The notes beneath the pieces were generated by a model that searched no databases, was not told where the DNA came from, and worked only from the letters and a program-made list of their open reading frames with translations. The translations under genes and the position numbers were made by a program. Positions 44,272-53,600 of a stretch of 64,000 nucleotides of DNA are shown here, one piece after another. This DNA comes from Rarobacter incanus (GTDB lineage: Bacteria; Actinomycetota; Actinomycetes; Actinomycetales; Cellulomonadaceae): the NCBI RefSeq assembly GCF_006715765.1, contig NZ_VFNV01000001.1, forward strand, positions 1,240,001 through 1,304,000. The letters are read 5' to 3'. The first letter of the stretch is position 1. Each line of letters starts with the position of its first letter.

Positions 44272-46098
44272 CTAGCCCCGAAACTCGCCCTCCGGGCGCG
44301 CCGACGGGTCCGCGTACAGTTCCGCCTCCAGCACCCGCAACTCGACCCGCCGGATCTTCCCGGAGATGGTCTTTGGCAGCTCCGATGCGAATGTCATGCG
44401 GCGGATTCGCTTGTACGGAGAAAGCCGCTCGCGCGAGAAGCCAAACAGCTCCTGCGCGGTCTCGGCGGTCGGCTCCACGCCCTCGACCAGGGTCACGTAT
44501 GCCTTCGGCACGGCCAAACGCAGCGGATCTGGCGACGGGACGACTGCGGCCTCCGCGACCCAGTCGTGCTCCAATAGCGCCGATTCCAGTTCGAACGGAG
44601 AGATCCGATAGTCCGATGCCTTGAACACGTCATCGGTTCGCCCGACGTAGGTGATGTAGCCGTCCTCGTCGCGGTAGGCCACATCCGAGGTGTGGTACCA
44701 GCCATCGCGCATAACCTCGCGGGTGCGCTCTGGGGCGTTCGCGTATCCGGGAGTCAGCCCGATTGGCCGCGAATCGAGCGATAGACATATTTCGCCCGGG
44801 TGCCCCGGCTCGGTGATCTCGTCCCCATCCTCGTCACGCAAGGTCACCACGTACCCAGGCGCCGGTTTGCCCATTGACCCCGACTTCACGGGCTGTCCGG
44901 GAAAGTTTCCGATCTGCAGGGTCGTTTCGGTTTGCCCGTATCCGTCGCGAATAGTCACACCCCAGGCGTCTTCAACCTGCGCAATGACCTCCGGGTTGAG
45001 CGGTTCGCCCGCGCCGACCACCGATGTCGGCGGGTGTTTGAGGCGCGTCAGATCCGCCTGGATGAGCATCCGCCACACGGTCGGCGGCGCGCAGAAACTC
45101 GTGATCCGGGCGCGCTCCATTTCGTCCAGCAGCCTGCCCGCGTTGAATCGCTCGTAGTTGAACAGGTACACGGTCGCGCCAACGTGGAAGGGGGCAAAAA
45201 AGTTGGACCAGGCGTGCTTGCCCCAGCCCGGCGACGAGATATTGAGGTGCACGTCGCCGGGACGCACCCCGATCCAGTACATGGTCGACAGGTGACCGAT
45301 GGTGTAGGAAACCTGCGTGTGCTCCACCAGCTTGGCTTCGGCGGTCGTTCCGGACGTGTAGTACATGAACAGGGGGTCGCTGGCGCTGGTTGCTTGCTCC
45401 GCCGTGAAATCGGTGGATCGATCCGCCACCGTTTCTTCGTCGAAATGGCGCCAACCCGCGGGCGCTTCGCCGGTGGTGATGCACACCATGTCGCCCGTTA
45501 GGTCGCCGAGAGTGTCGTAGTTGGCCAATTCACTGCCGCGCGCAACGACGACGCGCGCGCCGCCCGCGCTGATGCGTTGGCGCAATTCCACGGCGTCGGC
45601 CAGGGTCGTCGTCGGCATCAGCACGGCGCCGATCTTCATCATCGCGAGGGACAGCACCCACAGCTCGACCTGGTTGCCGAGCACGAATAGGACGCGGTCG
45701 CCCCTTTCGACGCCCTGCTCCCGTAGCCAGTGAGCCGCCTGGTTCGACCGTTTCCGCAGGTCAGCGTACGTCCGCTTGGTTTCGCTGCCGTCCATTTCGA
45801 CGAGCCACAGGGCAAGCCGGTCCGCGGTGTGCGGATCCGATGCAACCACGTCGAACCAATCGAGTGCATAGTTGAAATGGGGCGGATCGGGCCACACAAA
45901 CTCCCGGACCGCCTTGTCGTAATCCTCGCGTACCGAAAGCAGGAAATCGCGGGCCTTGCGGAAGTCCAGGGTCGCCTGCGAGGTTTGGCCCGACACCAGC
46001 GCGGAGCCGGGCAGCTTTGCTGTCGCTATATCGATCGACGAGGCCCCCGTCCCTCCCTCGATTGCGTCGATTTGAGGTGAAGCATCCGCGTTGGTCAT
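44272..46098 (-). CDS. Acyl-CoA synthetase (AMP-forming, medium-chain type)
   Basis: 608-residue adenylate-forming ligase. P-loop-like YYTSGTTAEAKLVEHTQ (the usual TSGTTGxPK loop has Ala for Gly and Ala for Pro), A5 GYGQTET, A7 YHTSDVAYRDEDGYITYVGR, A8/A10 region ending LPKTISGKIRRVELR, where the Lys is catalytic. N-terminal DKAVREFVWPDPPHFNYALDW is typical of the ACSM/MACS group, which activates medium-chain or aromatic acids. Start ATG 46098 follows AAGGAC by 6 nt. No acyl-CoA dehydrogenase or thiolase genes are nearby. Confidence 0.88.
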   Translation of the reverse strand: MTNADASPQIDAIEGGTGASSIDIATAKLPGSALVSGQTSQATLDFRKARDFLLSVREDYDKAVREFVWPDPPHFNYALDWFDVVASDPHTADRLALWLVEMDGSETKRTYADLRKRSNQAAHWLREQGVERGDRVLFVLGNQVELWVLSLAMMKIGAVLMPTTTLADAVELRQRISAGGARVVVARGSELANYDTLGDLTGDMVCITTGEAPAGWRHFDEETVADRSTDFTAEQATSASDPLFMYYTSGTTAEAKLVEHTQVSYTIGHLSTMYWIGVRPGDVHLNISSPGWGKHAWSNFFAPFHVGATVYLFNYERFNAGRLLDEMERARITSFCAPPTVWRMLIQADLTRLKHPPTSVVGAGEPLNPEVIAQVEDAWGVTIRDGYGQTETTLQIGNFPGQPVKSGSMGKPAPGYVVTLRDEDGDEITEPGHPGEICLSLDSRPIGLTPGYANAPERTREVMRDGWYHTSDVAYRDEDGYITYVGRTDDVFKASDYRISPFELESALLEHDWVAEAAVVPSPDPLRLAVPKAYVTLVEGVEPTAETAQELFGFSRERLSPYKRIRRMTFASELPKTISGKIRRVELRVLEAELYADPSARPEGEFRG

Positions 46099-46484
46099 CG
46101 ATCGTCCTTCTTCCAAAAGTTCTACCTACGCCACCGTAACCTACGGTTCCGTAGTTTCGCTGGGACCGTGAATCAAATGCGGTGCCGGATCGGTCACACC
46201 CGACGCGCGCCGACGAGCACCCGATGGGCTTCGCCCGTCGTGTTTTCTATCCCGGCACCGGGGCGGATCGTCGTGTTGCTCAACCGTTCGATCGCGCCTG
46301 TCGTGGTGGTTAGTTTTCGAAGCGGGCCGGATCGTCCATGGTCGCTTCGGGCGCCGGGGCGCAAGCGGGCCGGATCGTCCATGGTCGCTCCGGTCGCCGG
46401 GGGCGGAAGCGGGGCCTGACGTATTAGGCTTGGGTGTTTAGGTTTCTTGGCCCGGTGTTGGCGTCTAGTGGATTGGGGTGTGTC
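46099..46484. other. Intergenic region with 43-bp direct repeat and a promoter
   Basis: Between the acyl-CoA synthetase and a secreted protein. Two 43-bp units start at 46322 and 46365 and share GCGGGCCGGATCGTCCATGG. TAGGCT (46425-46430) is a plausible -10 for the secreted-protein gene, giving a 5' leader of about 50 nt. No coding region seen. Confidence 0.5.
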
Positions 46485-48161
46485 GTGGTGCGGTGTGGCT
46501 GGCGTCCGGTGGCGAGGTCGGCGGTGGCCGCCGTGGTGGGATGCGCGTTAGCCGCGGGCGCGATGCCCGCGGGCGCGGTGGCTGCGGGGGCTGTGCCTGC
46601 GGGCGTGGGGGCGGTGCCTGCGGGCGCGGTGTCGCGGGGCGTCTTTGTCAAGGTGAGCGCTAAGCAGGTGGGGCCGCGGTTGGTGCGGGCCGAGGTGAGG
46701 GTGGTGGTTCGTGCCCCGCGCGCCGATGCAGTGCGGTGGGTGGTGGTTCGTTATCGGCCGGCCGGCAGCGTGAAGTCCGGCGGGGCTGATCAGCGCAAGC
46801 GGGTGGCGGTGCGCTGGTCGGTTGGCAAGGGCGCCTACGTGGGGGTCGTGTCGTTTCGTTCGAAGCGTCCGGGGTCGGTGCGCGTCAAGGTTGCGGGCGT
46901 GGGGTCGGCGAAGGCGTCCGCGCGACTGCTGACCACAAAACTGTCCGGGTGGGATTCCTCGGCCAAGGTGACGAAGGGTAAGGCCGTGAAGGACACGGTG
47001 GCCGTGTCACCAGCCTACGGTCGCAAGGTGCTGCTGCAACGGTACTCGGGCGCCTCGTGGGTGACCGTCCGTACGTACACGGCGCCGAACAGGTCGAAAG
47101 CTAACGTGGCTGTGACCATTACTGCGGCGGAAGCTCAAGCCTATAAGAAATGGCGCGTGCAGGCCGTGGGCACCGGAATCGCGAAGGCTAAGTCTTCCGG
47201 TGTGAAGAAGCTGAGCGGCAAAGCCACGTTGAATGACCCCGGTACGCCGGACCCCGCGACGCCGTCAACGCCAACCACCCCTGGGACGGGCAACGGGTAT
47301 GCGACCTGCAATGACGTGTTTGGTAACCCGATTGCGAACTGCTTGACGATCTCCACCGTCGCCGGCGTCTGGAGTAGGGATGCGGCCTGCGGGGTGACAA
47401 AGGTTTGCGTGCGTAAACCAACTGCCGAAGAGATCGACTGGGGGCTCGTGCCGGCTGAGACGGTGCAGTGGCCGAACAAGACATGGTCGTTGCTGCAAAG
47501 GTTCACTACTCAGCCCGCATCAGGTTGGAGCACCACCAAGACTGAGACATTCTATGTCCCGGGCGTGGCGGAAGCACTTAACGACTGGGGGGTCGCGAAC
47601 GGGTTCCTTGAGGAGGGCAGCAACCACTTCCGGCCGTTGAAGACGGCGTCGGGCGGTGGACCGACCGTGACTGGGACGTATGTGACCGCGGACGGTTCGA
47701 CGAAGACCATTAAGGTGCCCGGCCAGGGCGGCTTTGCACAGTGGTGGCAGGAACAGACCTTTGGGCTTTCACACGGGGACTACTGGTCACGGAGCTCGGG
47801 CGAGATTCACTCTTGTGGTACACGCACTGGCCAGGACTGTACCCCCTCAAGTGCCAACAATGCGCGCATGTACACGAACGCCAACTACCCAGTGTCGGGA
47901 TACAAGTGGGACTGCAGCGAGCAGGTGTGGGGAGGTTCCGCGGATGAAACAGCGCGTGGATACCTTGCTGGCATCAATCAGACCGCCGAACCAGCACACT
48001 GGGCTGGGCTGCGCAATGCTTCGAACGCGTCGAATCCAATTTATGCGAACTGGGGCGGTGTTAGGTGGGATGAAGGCGGAACCTCAGTGGTCGTTGAAAT
48101 GTGCCAATTGCTTAACACCACGACTGGGGCTCCTTCGGTTCTACCAGGCGAAACTGCGTAG
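46485..48161 (+). CDS. Secreted protein with Ig-like domain, Pro/Thr linker and Cys-rich C-domain; unknown function
   Basis: About 558 residues from GTG 46485 (GTG 46488 and 46434 are alternatives). A basic, hydrophobic signal peptide (WRPVARSAVAAVVGCALAAG) is followed by a Val/Arg/Lys-rich stretch and a beta-rich domain (KVTKGKAVKDTVAVSPAYGRKVLLQRY), then a linker DPATPSTPTTPGTG, then a C-terminal domain with about seven cysteines (CNDVFGNPIANC, CGVTKVC, HSCGTRTGQDC, DCSEQV, MCQLL). I do not recognise this last domain. Probably extracellular. Confidence 0.6.
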   Translation: MVRCGWRPVARSAVAAVVGCALAAGAMPAGAVAAGAVPAGVGAVPAGAVSRGVFVKVSAKQVGPRLVRAEVRVVVRAPRADAVRWVVVRYRPAGSVKSGGADQRKRVAVRWSVGKGAYVGVVSFRSKRPGSVRVKVAGVGSAKASARLLTTKLSGWDSSAKVTKGKAVKDTVAVSPAYGRKVLLQRYSGASWVTVRTYTAPNRSKANVAVTITAAEAQAYKKWRVQAVGTGIAKAKSSGVKKLSGKATLNDPGTPDPATPSTPTTPGTGNGYATCNDVFGNPIANCLTISTVAGVWSRDAACGVTKVCVRKPTAEEIDWGLVPAETVQWPNKTWSLLQRFTTQPASGWSTTKTETFYVPGVAEALNDWGVANGFLEEGSNHFRPLKTASGGGPTVTGTYVTADGSTKTIKVPGQGGFAQWWQEQTFGLSHGDYWSRSSGEIHSCGTRTGQDCTPSSANNARMYTNANYPVSGYKWDCSEQVWGGSADETARGYLAGINQTAEPAHWAGLRNASNASNPIYANWGGVRWDEGGTSVVVEMCQLLNTTTGAPSVLPGETA

Positions 48162-48176
48162 AAGGTATGCGCTCCG

Positions 48177-48212
48177 AACCCCGCCGGATTCAGTTACCGG
48201 CGGGGTTCTTTG
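48177..48212 (+). terminator. Rho-independent terminator
   Basis: AACCCCGCCGG (48177-48187) pairs with CCGGCGGGGTT (48197-48207) around a 9-nt loop, then CTTT. Follows the secreted-protein gene. Confidence 0.88.
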
Positions 48213-48352
48213 CCGTCACCAACCCGCTACCGTTCACTGCCCGGCATGCTTTCACCGTGTCGACACGCTCATGGTTTCAAGGGACCGGGATAGTTTTCCG
48301 CCGGCCCGCCGTGCGGGCCACTCGACCAGCGGAATTGGGCCCGATCGACGGA

Positions 48353-49549
48353 TCACAGCGGCAATCGCATTGCGACGGCTGTCATGCCGTCAACGTCGAG
48401 TCCGGTTTCAAGATCGCCCCCGGCAATTTTGGCGCGGCGCCGCAGGCCACCGAGGCCGCTCCCCTCGTCGGCCCCCGGGGACCATGGCCTCCCGTCGTTG
48501 GCGACCTGCACAAGAAGCGCGTTCGGGCAGCCAGTCGCATCGTTCTCGGCCCCGAACGAGACCGCGACCTTTCGCGCGTGTCCGTGCTTGAGGGCGTTGG
48601 TGAGCGCCTCCTCGACGAACCGCAGCAGCAGCATCCTCGTTTCCGACGAAATGCTGCTGGCAGTGAAGTCGTCCAATTGACGCACAGCCGCATCGACAGA
48701 GAACGAGGCCTCTATATGCGTTGGGAGGCGCCCCAGCAGAAGACGGATGGCGCCCCGCAATCCCACCTCGAGGCCGTCCGGTGACAGGAGACGGCTTGTG
48801 GCGCGGATGGTCTCGTCCCTGATATTCGCTAACTCGGCGCGGATCGCCTCTAAACTGACCGTCACCTCGGCCCTCTCCGGGCATTCCCCCGTCATTCTCC
48901 GCATGACACCGGTCAGTTCCGCTTCCATGACGACAAAGCGCTGCTGAACGGAACCATGCAACGCTTCGGAAACGGTGCGGTGAACTCGCATCTCCTCTTC
49001 GCGCAGGGCCTCAGTCGCGACAATTTGCGCCAGCTTGGCGGCTTGCGCTTCGGCCGCGAGCTGGCGTTCACGCCGCTGATGACGCATTGACCCCGTCGCG
49101 AAAATGGTGGCCACGCCGTACATCAGAATTCCGCCCATAAGCTCGAATGCGATGATGATTCCATCGGTGGTGACATAGATGCGCAACAGGGCCTGCAACC
49201 CGATCCTCGCGGCGGCTCCCAACACCACGACGGCGCCGCCCAGGATCACGCGCTGACGCAGGCCAGATATCCGGGGCAGATCCAATCGCGAGATAGCCCA
49301 AGAAGCCACCACCAACGGCGTCACCGACGCCAGAATTCGCGTCCACAAGAGGCCGTGGATGTTGGATGGACCGCTCGATTGCCCGGCCAGGTAATACGCC
49401 TGCACAAGGCCCATGGCGATGAATGTCGAACCGATCATTAAAATCGAATAGAAAACCCATCGCCGGTCCAACTCATCGGCGGGGCTAGGCGGTTCCACAT
49501 TGATGCCGAAAGCCGCGTGCCATTGCCGCTCTTTAGCGCTGATCGCCAT
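48353..49549 (-). CDS. Sensor histidine kinase, divergent from its regulator
   Basis: 398-residue kinase: short cytosolic start, about five membrane spans (32-150), a helix with the phospho-acceptor H198 (EALHGSVQQRF), and HATPase with FVEEALTNALKHGHA and GSGLGGLRRRAKIAGG. The HisKA_3-like H-box lacks the usual Asp/Glu after His (HG instead of HD/HE). The partner response regulator (49729-50448) is on the opposite strand, 179 nt away. No extracellular sensing domain, as in many actinobacterial NarL-type kinases. Confidence 0.85.
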   Translation of the reverse strand: MAISAKERQWHAAFGINVEPPSPADELDRRWVFYSILMIGSTFIAMGLVQAYYLAGQSSGPSNIHGLLWTRILASVTPLVVASWAISRLDLPRISGLRQRVILGGAVVVLGAAARIGLQALLRIYVTTDGIIIAFELMGGILMYGVATIFATGSMRHQRRERQLAAEAQAAKLAQIVATEALREEEMRVHRTVSEALHGSVQQRFVVMEAELTGVMRRMTGECPERAEVTVSLEAIRAELANIRDETIRATSRLLSPDGLEVGLRGAIRLLLGRLPTHIEASFSVDAAVRQLDDFTASSISSETRMLLLRFVEEALTNALKHGHARKVAVSFGAENDATGCPNALLVQVANDGRPWSPGADEGSGLGGLRRRAKIAGGDLETGLDVDGMTAVAMRLPL

Positions 49550-49728
49550 GAAAACTCCTTAGGCGCTTGGCCGCGCCCGCGCCGCGGGCCGTTGGATCGT
49601 AGTCGATTCGCTCATCGTTGCGCGAGGAACGCCCTCGCTTCCCCACACTTTACGCACGCCGCTGGATCTTTCACCCTAACCGGGCCTCATTACCATGCGT
49701 TGAATGCGCCATCAGCAATAATGACACC

Positions 49729-50448
49729 ATGGCTGATGAAACGGAATTGGAATCGGGTTCAGCACGATCCCAAAATGAGATCGCGCGCGAGGGAATCCGT
49801 GTTGCAATCGTTGAGGACAACAACCTTTTCCGGGAAATGCTGGTTGCGACTATCAACGCCACACCCGGCATGACGCTGGTTGCATCGTGCGCGACCGCCC
49901 AAGCCGCCCGCACCCAAATCCTCCCCGGTTCCGCACACATCGTCCTCATGGATATCTCGCTGCCCGATGGCAACGGCATCGCCTTGGGCCTGTCATTGCA
50001 GCGCCGGGACAGCAAACTGCGCGTCCTGCTACTGTCCGCGCACAACGCGATGGAACTGCTGCTGGACCTGCCGCAGGGCATGCAGGGGAAGTGGTCTTAC
50101 CTGTCAAAGAACTCGTGCGTGTCGGTCACCATGCTGCTAGCTGCGATCCGACGCACCACGGCCGGTCGGCAGGTTCTTGATCCCGGTCTCGTGGACAAGG
50201 CGCGGCCCCGGGTTGGAACCTCCGTTGCCGCATTGAGCGCGAGACGTTACGAGGTGCTGCGCCTCTTGGCCCAGGGGTTGTCCAACGCGGGGATTGCCGA
50301 ACGGCTCGGAATCGCCGACAAGTCCGTCCAAAACCACGTGAATTCGATCTACACGGAGTTAGGAATCGACCCCGACCCGAACGAGAATCCACGGGTCATA
50401 GCGACCCTGCGCATGCTGGAAGAGACCGGCACGATTGCTGGCGAATAG
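49729..50448 (+). CDS. LuxR-type response regulator, divergent from its kinase
   Basis: 239 residues: an N-terminal tail of about 22 residues, receiver domain with ED (29-30), phospho-acceptor D75 (IVLMDISLPDGNG), LSAHN switch and YLSKNS Lys, then LuxR helix-turn-helix (LSARRYEVLRLLAQGLSNAGIAERLGIADKSVQNHVNSIYTELGI). ATG 49729 is the first Met beyond the intergenic region; the earlier Met at 49618 would add residues with poor composition. Pairs with the kinase on the other strand. Confidence 0.9.
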   Translation: MADETELESGSARSQNEIAREGIRVAIVEDNNLFREMLVATINATPGMTLVASCATAQAARTQILPGSAHIVLMDISLPDGNGIALGLSLQRRDSKLRVLLLSAHNAMELLLDLPQGMQGKWSYLSKNSCVSVTMLLAAIRRTTAGRQVLDPGLVDKARPRVGTSVAALSARRYEVLRLLAQGLSNAGIAERLGIADKSVQNHVNSIYTELGIDPDPNENPRVIATLRMLEETGTIAGE

Positions 50449-50561
50449 GGCCCCACCAGTCTTGGGCGTAGACCCGGCCGCGATCGTTGTTTCGCGAACG
50501 ATTCGTCTAATCGGCGTCGACTCCGGTATCCTTTTGTGGCTGGTGCGCTTGCGCGCCGCCC

Positions 50562-50647
50562 GGAGGATTCGCCTAGTGGCCTATGGCGCACGCTTGGAAA
50601 GCGTGTTGGGTTAAAAGCCCTCGGGGGTTCGAATCCCCCATCCTCCG
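50562..50647 (+). tRNA. tRNA-Ser (anticodon GGA)
   Basis: 86 nt with acceptor GGAGGAT/ATCCTCC, anticodon stem CACGC/GCGTG and loop TTGGAAA (anticodon GGA), a long variable arm typical of class II tRNA, and T-arm GGGGGTTCGAATCCCCC. Confidence 0.97.
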
Positions 50648-50654
50648 CGACAAG

Positions 50655-50687
50655 ACCCCGGGACCCCAGTGGTTCCGGGGTTTTTTG
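50655..50687 (+). terminator. Rho-independent terminator of tRNA-Ser(GGA)
   Basis: ACCCCGGGACC (50655-50665) pairs with GGTTCCGGGGT (50671-50681), then T-run. Confidence 0.9.
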
Positions 50688-50759
50688 TTGCCATTGAGAC
50701 ATCATAGGCCGCGCCGCCGCGCAGTTGCTCGTCCGTTCAAACTGAGGCAACATAGGTCC

Positions 50760-51338
50760 ATGAGACTCGATACTCACTGCCCCATGCTGACATTTCGGAA
50801 ACATATCGTCGCGGCCACCGCAATTCTTGCTTCCATCGCGCTGGCCGGTGCCGGGGCGGCGCCCGCCAGCGCCCTCGCTCCGCAGGTTCTGCAGGGCGGC
50901 GTTGCTCCCGCGGCCTCAGTCACCGCGCAGATCAATGACTCGGGCCGCCAGGACGACGCACCGGCCACCCTTCGCCGCGCCGCGCCCAGTGAGCACAAAG
51001 AAGGCCAGAGGGCGTTCAAGGCGCTTGTCAAAGCAGGCAGGTCCGGCTCGTGGAAGAAAATTCGGAAGCACACTGTGACCAAGAAGGACGCCAAGAAGGT
51101 TCGGGCCTTCTTCAGGTCCTTGAAGAGGGCCAAGCGCCAAGGTGCCGAGATAAACGGGGGTGGTGACATTGTCTTCTGCGGGACTATCGGCCAGGCTTCG
51201 AGTTGCACGTACTTGGGCAACGTGTACTGGCGTGGTGACCCGGCGACGAACGAGGTGATACTCGAAGCCACGGCCGTGTCGAAAACGGGCAAGGTGCGAT
51301 TCCGCGTGACGACCGCGGAAGGTGCCCCGCAGCGCTGA
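50760..51338 (+). CDS. Secreted basic protein of unknown function
   Basis: 192 residues from ATG 50760 (ATG 50784 also possible). Sec-type signal peptide: basic start, hydrophobic AATAILASIALAGAGAAPASA, cleavage after ASA. The mature part is Lys/Arg-rich (HKEGQRAFKALVKAGRSGSW, KKIRKHTVTKKDAKKVRAFF) and ends with a beta-like domain holding two cysteines (DIVFCGTIGQASSCTYLGNVY). I recognise no family. The reading frame continues upstream across tRNA-Ser, which is an artefact. Confidence 0.62.
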   Translation: MRLDTHCPMLTFRKHIVAATAILASIALAGAGAAPASALAPQVLQGGVAPAASVTAQINDSGRQDDAPATLRRAAPSEHKEGQRAFKALVKAGRSGSWKKIRKHTVTKKDAKKVRAFFRSLKRAKRQGAEINGGGDIVFCGTIGQASSCTYLGNVYWRGDPATNEVILEATAVSKTGKVRFRVTTAEGAPQR

Positions 51339-51462
51339 CGGAACAGTAGGCGGCGGCGCGGCCGCCGATCTAGGACAAATGGGCCGCCAAGCAGCCGCAC
51401 TGGTGCGCCACAGTTATTGGAACAAATAGTGTCCAAGTACCGCACATTGAATTGAGACAACG

Positions 51463-53022
51463 ATGTCAGCACCTAGTTGGTTTTCGGCGACGCTAGCGTC
51501 GGTATCGACGTTGGCGAACGACGTGGGATCCGCCATCACCCGGCGCAAACCCGTCGAACAGTCGATGCTCGCCATGCAAGACCCGACGCGTTCGCTCAAG
51601 CGCGAGCTGACAGCCTGGGATCTGGCAACCCTGGGGGTCGCGGTGGCGGTCGGCGCAGGCATCTTCTCGGTGGGGGCCACGGCAGCCGCGAATTATGCGG
51701 GCCCCTCGGTCATTCTCTCGTTCGTTATCGCGGCGATCGTGTGCGGCCTGGCGGTAATGTGCTACGCAGAATTCGCTTCCACGCTGCCGGTCTCCGGCTC
51801 CGCCTATACCTATTCGTACACAACGATGGGCGAATTGGTCGCCTGGATAATTGGCTGGGACCTGATCCTCGAGATGCTCCTCGCCGCATCGGTCATCGCG
51901 AAGTTCTGGGGCGTCTACCTGGCCGACGCCTTCCGGCTGTTCAACGTCGAGATTCCCCTCACCTTTCACATCGGGGGGATCGAGGCGACGTGGGGCCCCA
52001 TCCTGATCGTTGGCATATTTACCGCGCTGCTGGTCATCGGAACAAAGCTCAGCACCCGCGTCACGAACATCTTCACGATCCTCAAGGTCGGCATCACGCT
52101 CTTTGTCATTGTCGCCGGGGCGGGCTACATCAAGCTGCAAAACTACACACCATTCGTGCCACCATCGCAGCCCGCGGAGCACAAGACGGCCATGGAGCAG
52201 CCGCTCTTCGCATTCCTCTCGGGCCTGACCCCGTCAACCTTCGGCATCGTGGGGATACTGTCCGCGGCCGCGCTGGTCTTCTTCGCCTTCATCGGCTTTG
52301 ACGTTGTAGCGACGACGGCCGAAGAGGCCAAGGACCCCCAAAGGACCCTGCCGCGAGGCATTCTGGGCGGGCTAGCCATGGTGTCGGTGCTCTACATTTT
52401 GGTGACTTTGGTTGTGACGGGCATGGTCTCTTACAAAGACCTTGCGGCCAGCGGCACGCCCTCGTTGACAACGGCGTTCGAGCTCGTCGGGGCCACCTGG
52501 GCGGGCAAAGTCATATCCGTCGGGATCCTAATCGGCCTGACCACGGTCGTGATGGTCCTGCTCCTGGGCCTAACGCGGGTTGTATTCGCGATGAGCCGCG
52601 ACGGGCTGCTCCCCCGCGGCTTGTCCAGGACCAGCCCTCGCTTCCACACCCCGGTCCGCCTCCAGATCATCGTCGGTGTCATTGTGGCGCTGATCGCGGG
52701 CGTAGCCAAGGTCGAGTTGCTCGAAGAAATGATCAATATCGGTACGCTGTCCGCATTTGTGCTCGTCAGCTTCGGTATACCAATTCTGCGCAAATCCCGC
52801 CCCGACCTAAAACGCGGCTTCCGCGTCCCCTGGTCCCCGACCCTCCCGATCATTTCCGGGGTCGCCTGCCTGTGGCTGATGGCAAATCTCACCGTGACGA
52901 CGTGGATGCGCTTTCTCATTTGGCTGGGCATCGGGTTGGTCATTTGGCTGAGTTACGGACGGCGGCGCAGCGTAGTTGCGGCATCAAACGACGAGGCCTC
53001 CGCCCCCGCGCTCGAAAAATAG
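51463..53022 (+). CDS. APC-superfamily amino acid permease
   Basis: 519-residue permease with about 12-13 hydrophobic spans. The first helix reads GVAVAVGAGIFSVGATAAANYAGP, holding the G-x-G-I-F substrate-binding break; the FASTLPVSGSAYTYSYTTMGE motif and EEAKDPQRTLPRGI loop are typical of the CAT/YfnA branch (cationic or branched/aromatic amino acids). Substrate not certain. Likely functionally linked to the Lrp-type regulator and aminotransferase that follow on the other strand. A cytosolic N-terminal stretch of about 45 residues precedes the first span. Confidence 0.9.
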   Translation: MSAPSWFSATLASVSTLANDVGSAITRRKPVEQSMLAMQDPTRSLKRELTAWDLATLGVAVAVGAGIFSVGATAAANYAGPSVILSFVIAAIVCGLAVMCYAEFASTLPVSGSAYTYSYTTMGELVAWIIGWDLILEMLLAASVIAKFWGVYLADAFRLFNVEIPLTFHIGGIEATWGPILIVGIFTALLVIGTKLSTRVTNIFTILKVGITLFVIVAGAGYIKLQNYTPFVPPSQPAEHKTAMEQPLFAFLSGLTPSTFGIVGILSAAALVFFAFIGFDVVATTAEEAKDPQRTLPRGILGGLAMVSVLYILVTLVVTGMVSYKDLAASGTPSLTTAFELVGATWAGKVISVGILIGLTTVVMVLLLGLTRVVFAMSRDGLLPRGLSRTSPRFHTPVRLQIIVGVIVALIAGVAKVELLEEMINIGTLSAFVLVSFGIPILRKSRPDLKRGFRVPWSPTLPIISGVACLWLMANLTVTTWMRFLIWLGIGLVIWLSYGRRRSVVAASNDEASAPALEK

Positions 53023-53114
53023 CCCATAAGGAGCCCGCTGCACGCGGAGCGGCCGGGGCCGACCGGGCCCGCATCTCCCGGCCGGGTCGAGCATTCGGCC
53101 CGGCCGCAGTGCCG

Positions 53115-53597
53115 CTACTCCTCGAAGTAGGCCTGCAATATGAGTGTCGTCTGCGTCGAAACGGGGACACTGGCGTGGATCGTGTTCAACAAATCTTCGA
53201 GATGGCTGGGAGATTGGGTGCGGACCAACAGCATGTAACTCGGGGCACCTGCAATCGAATAGCAGGACATGACCCCCGCGATCTCCGCCAGGCGTGCGGG
53301 TATCTGCGATTGCTGCGAGTAGTCCAGGGGCGTAACCGACACGAACGCCGAAATCGGCGTGCCCAGCGCCTCGTGATCGACAACGGCGCGGTAGCCGGCA
53401 ATGATGCCTCGCCTCTCGAGCTTTTGCACGCGCGACTGCACGGCCGACACCGAAAGCCCGGTCTTATCGGACAATTTCGCCAGCGTGGCCCTGCCGTCGG
53501 CAGTGAGTACCTCGATTATGGCGCGGTCGACCTGATCGATGACCTCAGATTGCGGAACGCGAGACAGCTTGCCGGTGGAAATCGGCCGTTCGTTCAT
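53115..53597 (-). CDS. Lrp/AsnC-family transcriptional regulator
   Basis: 160-residue regulator. Helix-turn-helix DQVDRAIIEVLTADGRATLAKLSDKTGLSVSAVQSRVQKLERRGII (21-66) and the RAM ligand-binding domain (ISAFVSVTPL... IAGVMSCYSIAGAPSYMLLVR). It starts 3 nt after the aminotransferase stop, so the two are co-transcribed; it likely senses an amino acid that is substrate or product of the aminotransferase, and perhaps regulates the permease. ATG 53597. Confidence 0.9.
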   Translation of the reverse strand: MNERPISTGKLSRVPQSEVIDQVDRAIIEVLTADGRATLAKLSDKTGLSVSAVQSRVQKLERRGIIAGYRAVVDHEALGTPISAFVSVTPLDYSQQSQIPARLAEIAGVMSCYSIAGAPSYMLLVRTQSPSHLEDLLNTIHASVPVSTQTTLILQAYFEE

Positions 53598-53600
53598 AGG

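Noticed and set aside
50583-50759. N-terminal extension of the secreted protein
   Set aside because: This part is tRNA-Ser and its terminator; signal peptide starts at 50760 or 50784.
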